Part shown: piece after piece, positions 1 through 10,700 of the stretch
How the letters are laid out: each line of letters opens with the position of its first letter
Numbering within the stretch: position 1 is the first letter of the stretch
Program-made: the position numbers and the translations under genes
Notes under the pieces: model-generated
The model's input: only the letters and a program-made list of their open reading frames with translations
Told to the model about the DNA's origin: nothing
Databases searched by the model: none
Source: Selaginella moellendorffii
Taxonomy: Eukaryota; Streptophyta; Lycopodiopsida; Selaginellales; Selaginellaceae
Reading direction: 5' to 3'
Length of the DNA stretch: 64,000 nucleotides
Assembly: GCF_000143415.4 (NCBI RefSeq)
Contig: NW_003314264.1
Coordinates: forward strand, 2,515,444-2,579,443

Positions 1-215
1 GACTCAGCAGCAGCTCTTCCTTGATTGCACTTCCTTCCAGCTCTCCCTTCCAGCTGCGGCAGCTCATTCCCATCCACTGGAATCCGACGCAGCTCCTCGG
101 ATTCTCGAGCAGGCAAGCGCTTCTCCCAGCTCCCGGGGCGCCGTAAAGAGTGACATCTAGACTGCGAGACAGCATTCGCAACACCGCCGCCACCTCCTAC
201 CTGTGATGGCACACG
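1..215. repeat. Diverged copy of the region upstream of the CDK-like gene
   Basis: Blocks of this stretch match 6742-7015 in the same order and orientation. Shared segments include AGCTCATTCCCATCCA, TTCTCCCAGCTCCCGG, GACAGCATTC and CAACACCGCCGC, separated by small deletions. The 6742-7015 copy lies just upstream of the start codon of the minus-strand CDK-like gene at 6697. If the similarity continues, the start codon of a paralogous kinase gene would lie a few tens of bases left of position 1. The Crinkler-like gene ends at 238, immediately beside this copy. Confidence 0.7.
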
Positions 216-237
216 CGTAGGCAACAGGAATTCACGC

Positions 238-2658
238 TTAATTTAGATAATGCTTCAACCGTTTGCGCCCGGCTTTCTGCTTGGCTTTCATTTTAGCAAC
301 TTCAGCTTCCATTAAACCGTTGAGTGGAATCGCTAGAATCAGGTCGGGTGTGCTGGGGAACTTCTTCCTTGAGGACGCATCTGGGATTCCGTACTTCTCA
401 GCAATGTCCTGCAATTCCGCTCTGAGAAACATCCCACGGTATTTCTGTTTGTCGGCCAGCTGCTCATCCTCTTCGTTCTCTCTCTGCTTCTTCTTGGCCT
501 TCTTTTCGTTTGCAAGCCTCTCCCTCAATTTGCCCAACTCCTTTAGCAGCGCAATTTCCTCCTCTGTCAACCGCAAACACCTGTCAAAAGAAATCTCTGC
601 TTTTGTGTATGCAACTGTGCCGTCGTCCTGCTCATAATGCGTCACCAGTTCCTTCGCTTCCTTGTTCTTAGTGCCCTTAGTCTTCTCCGGAGTTCCTGAA
701 ACATAGCAAGTTAAGAAAAGCCAAGAAAGATTCCTAGGCTACCTTTCTTCCTGGATGTCGGCTTGTTAGTCTTCTCCGGAGTTCCTGAAACATGCGGGGT
801 CATTAGACAAGAGAAGCCATAATTAAACTACGTTACCTTGTTCTAACGTCCTGTTTTCCTCGTGCTCCTCCGACGGAAGAGAAGTCGGCCTCGGGCAGAC
901 GTACACATAATATAGCTTGAAAGGATCAGTAAGGATTGTCCACTGTATAAATTCTTCTCGACGCACGAACTTAAACTCTGTACCCCTGTGAGCTCCGGGG
1001 TTAAGGCACACCTGAACGAACCAGAAGTGCAGCATTCCGTGCCCGTCCTTCCAGACAAGCAATCCGTCAACGTACTTGAAATTAAACGATCCTGTCATGT
1101 AGAAAACCTTCTCGTTCGTGTTCAAGTCGCTGGCGGTTATCAGCTTCGGCTTGCCAGATAAACTTTCAACCCGATCCGCCTGGTAGTTGGTGCCTCGAAA
1201 ACAGAAGCCCTCGTCCAATACAGCCTCTGCTACAATCCCCTCGCATATGTATCCTACTTGGGGCCAAACGGTGTTCCTTTCCTTCAGTAGCTGTTGAAGG
1301 AGCGCACGCATCTGCGGAGTTCGGTACGCATGCCTCTCCCTCCTTAACAAACGCATCTGGAGATCGAGTTCTCGGATAAACGGAGTGCACGGAATTGAAG
1401 ACTCCTGGCCGGCAATAGGGAGAAGAAATCCGTCCACAAGTTCGGGCTGCTTCCGCATTGACTGGAAATTTTCATCCTCCCTGAATAACCAGACAACCTC
1501 ACTCCAGTCGCAAGCATCAGCAAGGAATTTATGGCCGGGTGGCGAACAATAAGCAGACGAAACTATCTCAGTCGTAAACCTAGCGGGCACCTGCCAACGA
1601 ACAAACAATTAGCTGAAACATAGTTGATGACCACATACCGGCCCGGTTTCAGTCTTCCGCTTCAATACGGCCATCGCGAGCGGATTCTCAACTTTCCGCT
1701 TGTTGAAAGCATTACCAGTTATTGTGTTCACGTACTGCGCACATTTTTCCTCGAGCAGGTACAAGGACATAGGATGTCTCCCAGCAAGATGGTCCACCAC
1801 AGCGACACGGTCAGGATTCTCTCGGAGCATCGGGCCGAGAATTTTACAAGTCGTGAGAAATGTATTGTACTCCTCCTGCAGTAAGCAAGATAATGACGAT
1901 ACGGGAAGAAGAATCTATTTTACCGTGGTGAAAAGACAGTTGAAATGCTCGTTGATATGTGTTACGTCCACCCGAGTTACGTTGTGGGAAAATGTCTGGA
2001 ACCTGTGAGTAGACCACTTGTAAAAGACATCTAGCCAGCGTCTGGCTGCCTGTGCATCTTCTGTATCCTCCAAACGCCTAGGTGAACCGTTCTTGTGTGA
2101 CTTATCGTAGCGTTCTGCGCCATCAACCAAGAGAAAGAACTTCTCATTCTGAACTCTGATTTTCAGAAAAGCATCCAGGCTGTCAGGGGAGTCAATAAAC
2201 CCAATCTTCTCGACAGCTTCGGCGTCATCGCTGAAGGCGAAGTAGAGTGCGGCCGTAATCTGTGGGACGAGAGGGGCCGTCGCATCTAAGTACCAGATGC
2301 ATATGATCCTGACTTTCGGAATCTGGGCCGAGATAAGCAAGATGGCCAAGGCCCGCAAAAAACATGATTTCCCTGAACCCTTTACGCCACTCAAGGAAAC
2401 TACGCATGAGACATCCAAGGATGGGTTCTCCCCAATCTTTTCAACAAGACGCGAAAGTATCTTCCCGTATTCCTGCCGAGTTACAAAATCGAAGACCTTA
2501 GGCGGCCTCGTGCCTGTTCTAGACCAGGGCAAACCGGGGAATGGCAGAGACGCAACGATCTCACCTGGCCTTGGATCGACTAGTTTCCTGAAGTTCTCGT
2601 CCCCAAGGGCAATGATCGTCTGCTTGATTTGCTCCGCTCGCACCGCATCCGCCGCCAT
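238..2658 (-). CDS. Crinkler/RHS-like P-loop NTPase fused to a PD-(D/E)XK-like nuclease domain
   Basis: Five exons join in frame through GT-AG introns: 2658-1924, 1875-1639, 1590-837, 784-743 and 695-238, giving 741 residues. Residues about 55-250 form a P-loop NTPase: Walker A GVKGSGKS at 91-98 and a Walker B-like strand FFLLVDGAE from 174. Residues about 440-520 resemble the restriction-endonuclease fold of Crinkler/RHS effectors: VDG with D489, then a hydrophobic strand FVQV with Q507 and H515. The C terminus is Lys/Glu-rich and has a SAP-like helical segment (RGMFLRAELQDIAEKYGI). No N-terminal secretion or LFLAK-type trafficking module is seen; the protein starts directly with the NTPase. 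Family knowledge: RHS/CRN proteins combine an NTPase with a nuclease and act in nuclei in conflicts with hosts or selfish DNA. Role here is inference. No premature stops are seen, so the gene looks intact. Confidence 0.7.
677..793 (-). repeat. Duplicated splice acceptor and exon start in the Crinkler-like gene
   Basis: A 28-base block is identical at 677-704 and 766-793. Each copy carries the end of an intron (tttcag on the minus strand) and the first 18 bases of an exon coding TPEKT. The exon at 784-743 is 42 nt with phase 1 at both ends, so it can be gained or skipped without changing frame. This indicates a recent tandem exon duplication in the Lys-rich linker. Confidence 0.8.
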
Positions 2659-3283
2659 TCGGTTGAAACCTTAAACCCTATGATATATACTGGCAAATTC
2701 TCTTAAATCCACACCTGGAAGAGAAAGAAAATCGCTTTCTGATTAAGCTGGAGCTAAGTGAATTTCTGGCACTCCTTACATTGTGAGCCAACAAGGAGGA
2801 AAGAAGAGCTTTTTCCTAAGCACCGAGAGCCCATCGGGAAGAGTAGAGAAATGTCGTCGTTTTAAGAATATTTAGGGTTCTCGGGAAGAGCTAAGCGCGG
2901 TACGTTTGTTTCTTCACCATCTTTTTATAATAAGTCGTCGTTTTAAGAACATTAAGGGTTCTAGGGACGATCGAGCGATCACACTGACGCTCTCTTGTAG
3001 ATGATAGCAGCCTGGTGGTGGGGCAGCATTTCTAGTGGTGCGGTCCTCTTCAGGGCTCCAACAGGAGATTATTTTGGATTTTCGTGGGAGGGACCAGTTT
3101 GATCCTACTTTCTCACACAATCCTCTGGCCCTCTGGTGATTATTGCGGATAAGAAGTTCATTTTGCTTTTTCCTCCCTGCAGATTGCAGCGAATTCTAAT
3201 ACCATTCTTTGTACTCCGATGAAAGAGCTGGTGCAAATCACCGGAGAAGATTGTACAGAAGTTAAATGATTTCGTTTCCAGGG
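2659..3283. other. Intergenic: divergent promoter region between Crinkler-like gene and small plus-strand gene
   Basis: No coding exon was recognised. Two direct repeats of about 33 bases sit at 2853-2885 and 2934-2966 (core GTCGTCGTTTTAAGAA followed by ATT.AGGGTTCT). The second follows a TTTTTATAATA stretch that could serve as a core promoter for the plus-strand gene. The rest shows no structure I can name. Confidence 0.4.
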
Positions 3284-3957
3284 ATGCTACTCAGCCTCCG
3301 AGAGTCCAGCCTTCGCTACTCTCGGCACTCCTTTCAAGCCTCCTCATCAGTAGGATCTTTGAATTTTTTTTCCAATTCAATGGTTTGCGTTTTGAAGGTA
3401 TATTGCTAATGCGATCTTCTCAGCACAGCGTTCCATGGTTATCAAGTTTCACGAGCTTTAGCGTATCTCTTACTGCCTTTTAGGCGCCAATCGATGCGTG
3501 CATGGTCGCTGCTCTACATTCGGCCTTTCTTCGACTGATACTCTTTTCTTTCTTTCCTTTTAGTGTAAAATTCCAGGCCGCGGACGTTACCGGTGGAACT
3601 TCTTTGATGCCGCAACAAGCGGATTCGCTGTTAAGAGAGTATCTGAGAGAGTTGGAACTTGTTCTTTCTTAGGCACGGTGGATTCACAGTGGATTTACAA
3701 TCAAGGCAATTCATCCAGTTCCCCCGCTCGGCAGGAGTGGACTTTCGGGCCTCGTAAGTAGAAGAGAAAAAAAGTTTCAATCTCAACTTATAACAAACAT
3801 TCTTTGCAGCTGCTTCTGCCACAAACGCACGATTATCAATCTTCTGCAAGCAACATAGGGAGTGCTCAACTTGCGGGTAAGTCAAGACTTTTGTGTACTT
3901 TCTCTTTTCCATCTCCTGACGCGAGGGGAAAAAAATTACAGCTCAAGCTTTTGCTAG
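3284..3957 (+). CDS. Hypothetical small protein with C-terminal Cys/His cluster
   Basis: I do not recognise this protein. Four exons join in frame with GT-AG introns: 3284-3397, 3564-3753, 3810-3876 and 3942-3957, giving 128 residues. Introns 2 and 3 are 56 and 65 bp, typical of neighbouring genes. The N terminus is rich in Ser, Arg and Leu and could be an organelle transit peptide. The middle begins CKIPGRGRYRW. The end reads FCKQHRECSTCGSSFC, a spacing of Cys and His that could bind zinc. The first intron (3398-3563) is the weakest call; a 21-nt mini-exon at about 3483-3503 is also possible. It is the only evidence for a gene between the Crinkler-like and kinase genes and lies tail to tail with the kinase. 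A noncoding transcript cannot be excluded. Confidence 0.4.
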
Positions 3958-4091
3958 CAGCGGCACGAAGCGCAAGACGCCCGCCTCGTGACTCTTACAC
4001 AGAATACAAACACTGGTGGTGGCCGACCTCCTGCTGCGGTTTTGGTGGTATTAGTTCCGACTCCCAGGAAAGGAAAGACAAGTACCTGGAA

Positions 4092-6697
4092 TCAACTCCC
4101 TTCGAGGTTGCTCTTCTCGGCCGATGCTTGATTCATGTCGTGCCGCCGCACCGCCTCCTTGAGCTTTCTCTGGTGCTCTTCAAGTAGCTCTTCGATGTCT
4201 ACTGGGGCAGAGAAGCCGGGACGAAGCAGCGGGCCAGAGTGATACATGCGCTCCTGAGGATCATAGCCCTGCAAAGCAAAAGTATTTAAGTACATTCACA
4301 AGCAGCCGATATGACAATGTTACCGCTGGAGTCGGCTGAGAATCTCTCGCTCCGTCCCTGGCCGGGGCCTCGGGAAGATTTGGGGGCCCACGGAACACGT
4401 CCGAGCGCCGGGAGTCGAGCTCGTGTTTCCTGTCGGCGGCCTTGAGCACGCTCCGCAAGTTGTGCTTGGAGAAGTCGCCATCCTTCCCTTGGCCTTGCTC
4501 GGCAAAAGACCCGTGCCGTGACGAACTGCTTGTGATCCTGTCAACTTCCACTTGTCCGGTGGATGATCGCATTGCCCTGCTCGTCGACCGTTGCGGGGCC
4601 ATTCTCACGTCCTCGTCTCGTTGCTTCCGGGACCAGTTGGCAGTCGCTGCTGTCGGGTTCCCAATTGGGCCAGAGCGCGATGATGCTGGAGGCACAAACT
4701 GGCGTGGTGGAACCGGTGACGTGCCCCGGACATCCGTGGGTTGCTGCCCGTATCGCGGAGCTGGAGGCTCCATGGGAAATCCAGATGCTGACTTTTCGGA
4801 AAGATACGTGAACTTTTCGCTCTTGCTCTTCGAGGAATGAGAAGACAAACGCCGTTTCTACGGAAAAAATAAAAAGTAAAAAATAGAAAAATAAAACGTG
4901 AGAAAAAAAAGAAAGAAATGCAGCCATTTATTACGAGCAGAAGTTACCTGTACGGAAGCGTGAAGCTCTGCATTGGCGTCGGGCGCAGGCACGGCCCTGC
5001 TACGTTCCCTGGAGCCATGCCTCCGGCCTTCTGCAACACCATGCTTGGCTGCTCTCTGTCTGGAATGGTAAAAACAAGCACCGCTTTAGTATAATTGGAC
5101 AAAAGCACGAGGATATAATTACCTCCTGGACTCTTCATCTCTCGTCTTGGCGTCAAATTCCTTGCTCGGAGGATATTTTGGTAGAACAGATGGATCGCAT
5201 GGAAACGGCTTAGTGTTAAAAAACTGCATGGAAGCACTCAAGTTAGAATGTTACAAGTGCATGCATGAGCCACTTACATCTGCTTTCAGTGCTCCAGCTG
5301 CAGTTCCTCTATCAGCCGGCTCAATCGCAAGAAGAATCTCGAGAAGGGCCAGTGCGGTCGAAGGGAAGTCTTTGTAAGTATCAGCGATGCAGCGTTTGTA
5401 AGGCTGCTGCGGCTTAAAAATCGTAGCGTGAGGAAGTTTGGATTTTTTCCAATACTCTTCCGATGGCGAGCCACATAGCTTAAAAATCTTGTGTAATTGC
5501 TCCACCTGTTCGATCAATAAGAAGAAAGGCAGGCGTTACTAAACATCGTAAAACAAAAACCAACGAGCATACTTCCGTTCGCCCAGGCATGATGGGCTTG
5601 CCAGCCAGTAATTCAGCTAGTATACAGCCAGTGCTCCAGAGATCCACCCCAACACTGTATTCTGTAGCACCGAGTAGTAGCTCCGGCGGCCTGTACCAGA
5701 GCGTCACAACCCGGCTAGTTAAAGCAAGGTTCTGGTAGGGGTGATAAAACGTCGCCAATCCAAAGTCGGCAATCTTAAGAATCCCGCTGTTATCTATCAA
5801 GAGGTTGGACCCTTTGATGTCGCGATGCAGAACGCCTCTGGTATGGCAATGATCGAGTCCTCGTATTAATTGTTGTAAGTAGCATTTAACCTGAAATCGC
5901 AAAAAACATGTAACTGAAGGAAAAAAAAAAGAGAGTAGCTTTTGCAAACCTGTGGTTCTGTGAACATGATGCCCGGACAAGCTGCGAGCCCGGCAAGATC
6001 GTGCTCCATGTACTCGAACACAAGGTAGAGGCTGGACGACATGCGGGAGGTAACCAGGCCTTCCAGCTTCACCACGTTTGGATGGTCGAGCCTCCTGAGT
6101 ATCTGGATTTCCCGGGCCATGAACTTGACGCTCTCGGGCTCGAGGCTGTCAAAGCGGACCTTTTTGAGTGCCACGACCTTTCCAGAGTCGAGATCACGAG
6201 CCTTGTATACGTTACTGTAAGTTCCTTGTCCAATCTGCAAAGATAAGAAACGTTCCCTCAGGCAACCATATCAAAGAAAACCAAAGGCAAAGAAATCCAC
6301 TTGCGAGCCTTCGTACCTTGTCAAGCTTTTCGAAAGAATCAGCGCGTCGAGGAATCCAGCCTTTGATCGCCTCGCCAGCCACGGCGGAGAGCCAACCGGG
6401 CCACCCCGCGGCAACTTGCTCGCCCTCGGCCTGCTTGGGGATGACGCTTTGACGAGGATTTGGATCCTGTGCATGGAGCCTCGCCCGGCGCTTGTCCATG
6501 CTATCCTCGCGACCATTTTGTCTCGTCCTGGCTTTGGATCTCTCCCTGTCCTTTTCCACGATCCCGTTGAGCCCCTCGAGCGTCTCGATCCTCGCAGATC
6601 CATTGAAATGCCGCAGCTGTGGCCGCGAGTAGGATTTGGCCTTGGGACTCTCCTGCGATCTCGAGGTGGAGGACGACTTTGCGCAGATACACCCCAT
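4092..6697 (-). CDS. CDK-like serine/threonine kinase, plant CRK/At1g54610-type, N-myristoylated
   Basis: Eight exons join in frame: 6697-6317, 6234-5950, 5890-5573, 5505-5278, 5223-5123, 5059-4948, 4857-4324 and 4268-4092, giving 711 residues. The start MGCICAK is a classic N-myristoylation signal, so plasma or endomembrane attachment is expected. The kinase domain begins at residue about 122 (EKLDKIGQGTYSNVYKA), with catalytic Lys K151, cyclin-contact helix KFMAREI, HRDIKGSN (D246), DFG (D264) and the activation segment ending LWYRPPELLLG. This is the plant CDK-related class that carries long N- and C-terminal extensions. The C terminus is Ser/Arg-rich and ends with the family signature SGPLLRPG and a coiled-coil-like Glu/Lys tail. 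The last exon 6 acceptor was set at 5059 because only it keeps frame and restores the RQRAAK motif of this class. Cyclin partner and substrates cannot be told from sequence. Confidence 0.92.
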
Positions 6698-7204
6698 TGG
6701 TGCGCTGTGGAGGAGACTCTAGCAAACAATCCCTTCTAGCCCTCTTCCAGTAGCTCTTCCTTGCTTGCAGCTCTTAGCTGCGGATGAAACCCCAGCTCAT
6801 TCCCATCCATTGGAATCCGACTCCAGTGGCACCATAATCGCAGCTCCTAGGGTCGAAAAACCTAAACCCCGGGATCCTCGAGCGAAATTCCAGCAGCGGA
6901 TGCTTCTCCCAGCTCCCGGAGCGCCGTCGAGAGCAAGATCTAGACTCCGAGACAGCATTCACGACCGCGCCATGGCTGCGCAACACCGCCGCTTCTCCAG
7001 CGCCACATCCTACCTTGGATTCTCTTTCGAGCTCTCTCACAGCGCCTTCTTTCTCATCCCTCGCCCTCGTCGATGATCGCACTGATCGATCGAAAGTTTT
7101 GCCACTGCGCAGGAAAAATAGATTTTTAAGTGTCCCCCAAATTAGGTTATAAGAGTTACTATGACGGGCGCGACGCGTCACTGACGTGTGGCCGTCGCAA
7201 GAAA
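6698..7204. promoter_or_regulatory. Divergent intergenic region, CDK-like gene / alpha-beta hydrolase gene
   Basis: The 507 bp between the two start codons must hold the promoters of both genes. Positions 6742-7015 are duplicated at the left edge of the window. An open minus-strand frame runs through 6774-7181, but it has no family resemblance and is taken as chance or leader sequence. No clear TATA box was seen. Confidence 0.5.
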
Positions 7205-9288
7205 ATGGAAGCCATGGATATTTCCATGGCCTTGGCGCCCGAGTGCCTGCGCAATGTCGGTGGCGCTGGAGCGATCGCTGCCGCGGCGAGGGAATTCTCG
7301 GCGAGATCGTCTTGCCGGGCGATCGGGATCCAGGTATGTGATCGATTGCGCGGTCGTTTTAGCAGCAGGATTGTGATGACCTGATTCCAGCGGGATTCTA
7401 GACGAGGCAGCGAAGGCTGCGTTTGATTGCTAATGCTACGATCGATAGGAGCGCTGGAGACATTGCGCGAGAAGCACCAGCGCCAGGTTCTCGATTCTTT
7501 TTGTATGAATTCTTTTTCTTTTCGTGGTTTTCACGATCAAAACGGTTGCCAGGGAAGATTAAGATTGATCCGCAGATCTTGCAACCCGTGGATGGATTTC
7601 CAGCGCTTCCGCGGACATTTTCTATCACGTATGATTTTTCTTGCGACTGCTAGCATCGATTTTCTTATACTTTTGGAACTATGGACAGGATTCATGGAGT
7701 TACTTTGGAGGAAGAGTTGGAAAGGTAAAATATTTCTTTGTGTTCAACTTAACTTGGATGAGTTCTTCTTTCTCAGACTGAAGCAAGACATCAAGGGTGT
7801 GGCTGGAGTGATTGATGTTTGCTGGATTGGAGAGCTGGTCCAGGGAGGACCAAGAGGAGGCTATGTCACAGTCCAGCTTGAGCTTCAAAGCGATGCTACA
7901 CTAAGGAGTGTTACGAGCGCCATTCAAGCGCTTGACAGCTCCAAGTTGCTGGTTTTGCCATATAAGAACAACTCCTGGAAATGGAGGTAAGCAACAAGCC
8001 TTGTGTTTTCGTTCGCTGTATGACGAAAGTTTTTTTTTCATATCAAGGGATTACAAGATCAACTTTGGAGTGGCTGGGTGTGGAAATCCGATCATTCTGG
8101 TTCATGGATTCGGTAAGCGCCAGAATCAATGTGTTGTAAGTTTGATTTGCTTGTGTCTTTACGTTTCTCTAAAGGTGGAAATGCCGGGCACTTTGGAAAT
8201 CTGCTATCGTATCTAGCGGAAAACAATAAAGTCTACGCGATCGACCTCTTAGGCTTTGGTGACTCAGAAAAGCCAAAGCAGGCTGACTACAGCCCGGATT
8301 TGTGGGCGGAACTGGTCTGCGGTGAGTTTCTTCCAGTTTTGTTAAGGCCTCCCGACATTGTCTTGGATAGACTTTGCGCAGGAGTTCACGGAAAACGGAG
8401 CTGTGCTGGTTGGAAACTCCATTGGCTCGCTCTCAGCACTCACAGCTGCCGTTAAAGGTGGAAAGAATACTGTTCGGTAAGAAAGCCGATTCCCACTAAT
8501 GTCGCTTTTAAGAATGGACTTTTCGTTGTCGTAGTGGACTGGTGCTGCTGAATTGTGCCGGGGCAATGAACAGGAAAGGCTTAACTCAAGATGGTTTTTT
8601 ATTGCAGCTGCTGTCACCCGTGTTCGTAGGTGTTGAATACATACTCGCACAACCGCGCTTCGCAAACCTTCTATTCAACAGGTCAGTGCTTTTCTCGGAC
8701 ATATAGTTTCATTAGTCAAGCGCTTATAGATTTCGAAGCAAGGACAACATCAGAAAGATACTCACTCAACAAGCTTATTGCAACAAGGAGTCTGTCACAG
8801 ATCAGCTGGTATTTCCATCCATGTTGCTCTTTCTTCCACAAAGCTTTTGCTTTACAGGTCGATATTCTCTATCATCCGTCAACCGACGAAGGGGCCGTGG
8901 ACGTCTTTGTCAAAGTCTTCACTGGAAACAATCCAGGTAACTAAACAAATCTCGGTTTAGTTATTTGATTTTTTTTTTCCAGGGTCGAGGCCAGAGAAAC
9001 TTATGTCCGAAGTGGAGATCCCCGTTCTTGTCCTGTGGGGTGATCGAGATGCTTGGACCCCAGCGAACGGGCCCGTAAGTCAGATTTTTTGAGCTCTTGG
9101 TCGCCAAAATCCTCATAGTTTTTTTCTCTGGATCGATTCAGGTGGCAAAGTTCTTTGTGGATTTGGAGAAGAAGAGAAACGACGTGAAATTCTACGCGCT
9201 CGAAGGTGTCGGTCACTGCCCTCACGACGATCGACCCGAGATCGCTGCCGAATACATTCGCTCTTTCCTAGCATCACTTAACTGGTAG
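7205..9288 (+). CDS. Alpha/beta-hydrolase fold protein, probably plastid-targeted
   Basis: The protein shows the full alpha/beta-hydrolase core: oxyanion strand IILVHGFG, nucleophile elbow GNSIGS (Ser codon near 8419), acid LWGDRDAW, and catalytic His in GVGHCPHDD (near 9211). Well supported exons end or start at 7628, 7689-7724, 7777-7986, 8048-8112, 8175-8321, 8371-8476, 8535-8681, 8730-8808, 8858-8936, 8983-9074 and 9142-9288. The first exon (7205-7333) codes an Ala/Ser/Arg-rich N terminus that could be a transit peptide. The link from it to the exon ending at 7628 is uncertain because phases do not fit with the obvious acceptor at 7553. An N-terminal ~100-residue segment (VTLEEELERLKQDI onward) precedes the hydrolase. 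The core is closest in feel to plant chloroplast hydrolases of the pheophytinase/CLD1/At4g36530 group. Substrate is unknown. Confidence 0.85.
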
Positions 9289-9383
9289 CAACGTTTAAGA
9301 TTAATTAACACACATTTAAACACTAAGCTAATCTTTAAGAATATACCTCGTATCTGGCAAGAACCCTAGATCTTACTCACTCC

Positions 9384-10638
9384 ATGGCGCTCTTCTTCGT
9401 CAAGAACAATTTCTTCCTGGGCGCGTACCAGGAGGCGATCAATGCCGCCGGCAAGCTCAAGGGATTGTCCGATCAGGAGGCTGCCGAGCGCGACTACTTC
9501 GTCTACAGATCGTACATTTCCTGCGGGCTCTACCAGGTACCGAATCTCTCTCTTCTCGCACTAGAAGATCACACAATTCGAGTGGATTGCAGATTGTTAT
9601 CGATGAGATCAAGAGCTCGACCAGCGCCCTGGAAGCTGTGAGGCTGCTTGCTACATACTTCCTGGGAGAAAAGGTAAACAAGGGATTTCGAAAGAAACAA
9701 AGTAGCAGTGTTGTTGTTCCAGGAGTCGGCAAAATCGTCTCTCAAGGACTTGTTAGCGGATCCACTGGTTGCTTCCAACAACGACGTGCTTCTGATAGCG
9801 GGCATCATCCATGCTCACGAACAAGACTACAATGAAGCGCTCAAGTATACTCATGCTGGAGAGACGCTCGAGCTGTAAGTTAAATTTTTTCTTTTTCTTT
9901 TTCTCTTCTTTCGTTGGAGAAAACTTTTGTCTTTGCTTTGTTTCTCTTTTCATTTTCTTCTCTTCTGATCGAGAGACCCTTTTTTCCAGATGTGCGCTAA
10001 ACATTCACATGTACTTAAAGCTGAATAGACCCGAGCGAGCCGAGCAGCAGCTAAAAGTCATGCAGCGAATCGACGAGGACCACACTCTCACGCAGCTGGC
10101 CAATGCGTGGGTCAATCTAGCGCTCGTGAGTTTTCTCCTGTCAAGATCTTCGTATAGTTTCTATAACAATCGTGTTTTTGGCCTGGACAGGGAGGCTCCA
10201 AGATTCAAGAAGCCTCTTACATATTCCAGGAGCTCTCCGAGAAGTACTCGTGGACGGTACCGCTCATGAATGGAAGGGCCGTTTGCCACATGCATATGGG
10301 CCAGTTTGATGACGCCGAGCAGCTCCTTCTAGACGCTCTCCTCAAGGTACAAAGTTTTCAAAGCTTTGTTTTTATTATCGATTGATCAAACACCCTTGCT
10401 CCAGGATAACAAGGACGCTGACACTCTCGCCAACCTTATTGTCTGCTGCCTCCATCTCGGAAAATCCACCACTCGCCATATGAGGTAACTTTGACACTCC
10501 GTTTGCTCCAACGTTTTGCTAAGTTTTGTTTTGTTGTTTGGTAGCCAACTCAAGTCATTGCAGCCGGATCACCCGACGATCCAGCGTCAAGTCGCGGCCG
10601 AGACGATGTTCCAGCAGGCACTCCAGGCCATGGGCTAG
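9384..10638 (+). CDS. COPE: Coatomer subunit epsilon (epsilon-COP)
   Basis: Seven exons join in frame: 9384-9536, 9593-9673, 9723-9874, 9990-10125, 10191-10346, 10405-10484 and 10545-10638, giving 283 residues, close to the usual ~290. The N terminus MALFFVKNNFFLGAYQEAI and the central KYTHAGETLEL/ALNIHMYLKLNR region are typical of epsilon-COP. The protein is a helical TPR-like solenoid that pairs with alpha-COP in the outer COPI coat and acts in Golgi-to-ER and intra-Golgi transport. Only 95 bp separate it from the hydrolase gene upstream, so its promoter is very short or overlaps that gene's 3' end. It converges on SOQ1 with 62 bp between stop codons. Confidence 0.95.
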
Positions 10639-10700
10639 GCGGAGATACTCTCCTTTTTGTATTCCTGACATGAGATAAATCGCCAGAATCTTCTTTCCTT

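Noticed and set aside
6774-7181. 135-residue minus-strand frame upstream of the CDK-like gene
   Set aside because: No domain, lies in the divergent promoter region, and the partial copy at 1-215 does not preserve the frame.
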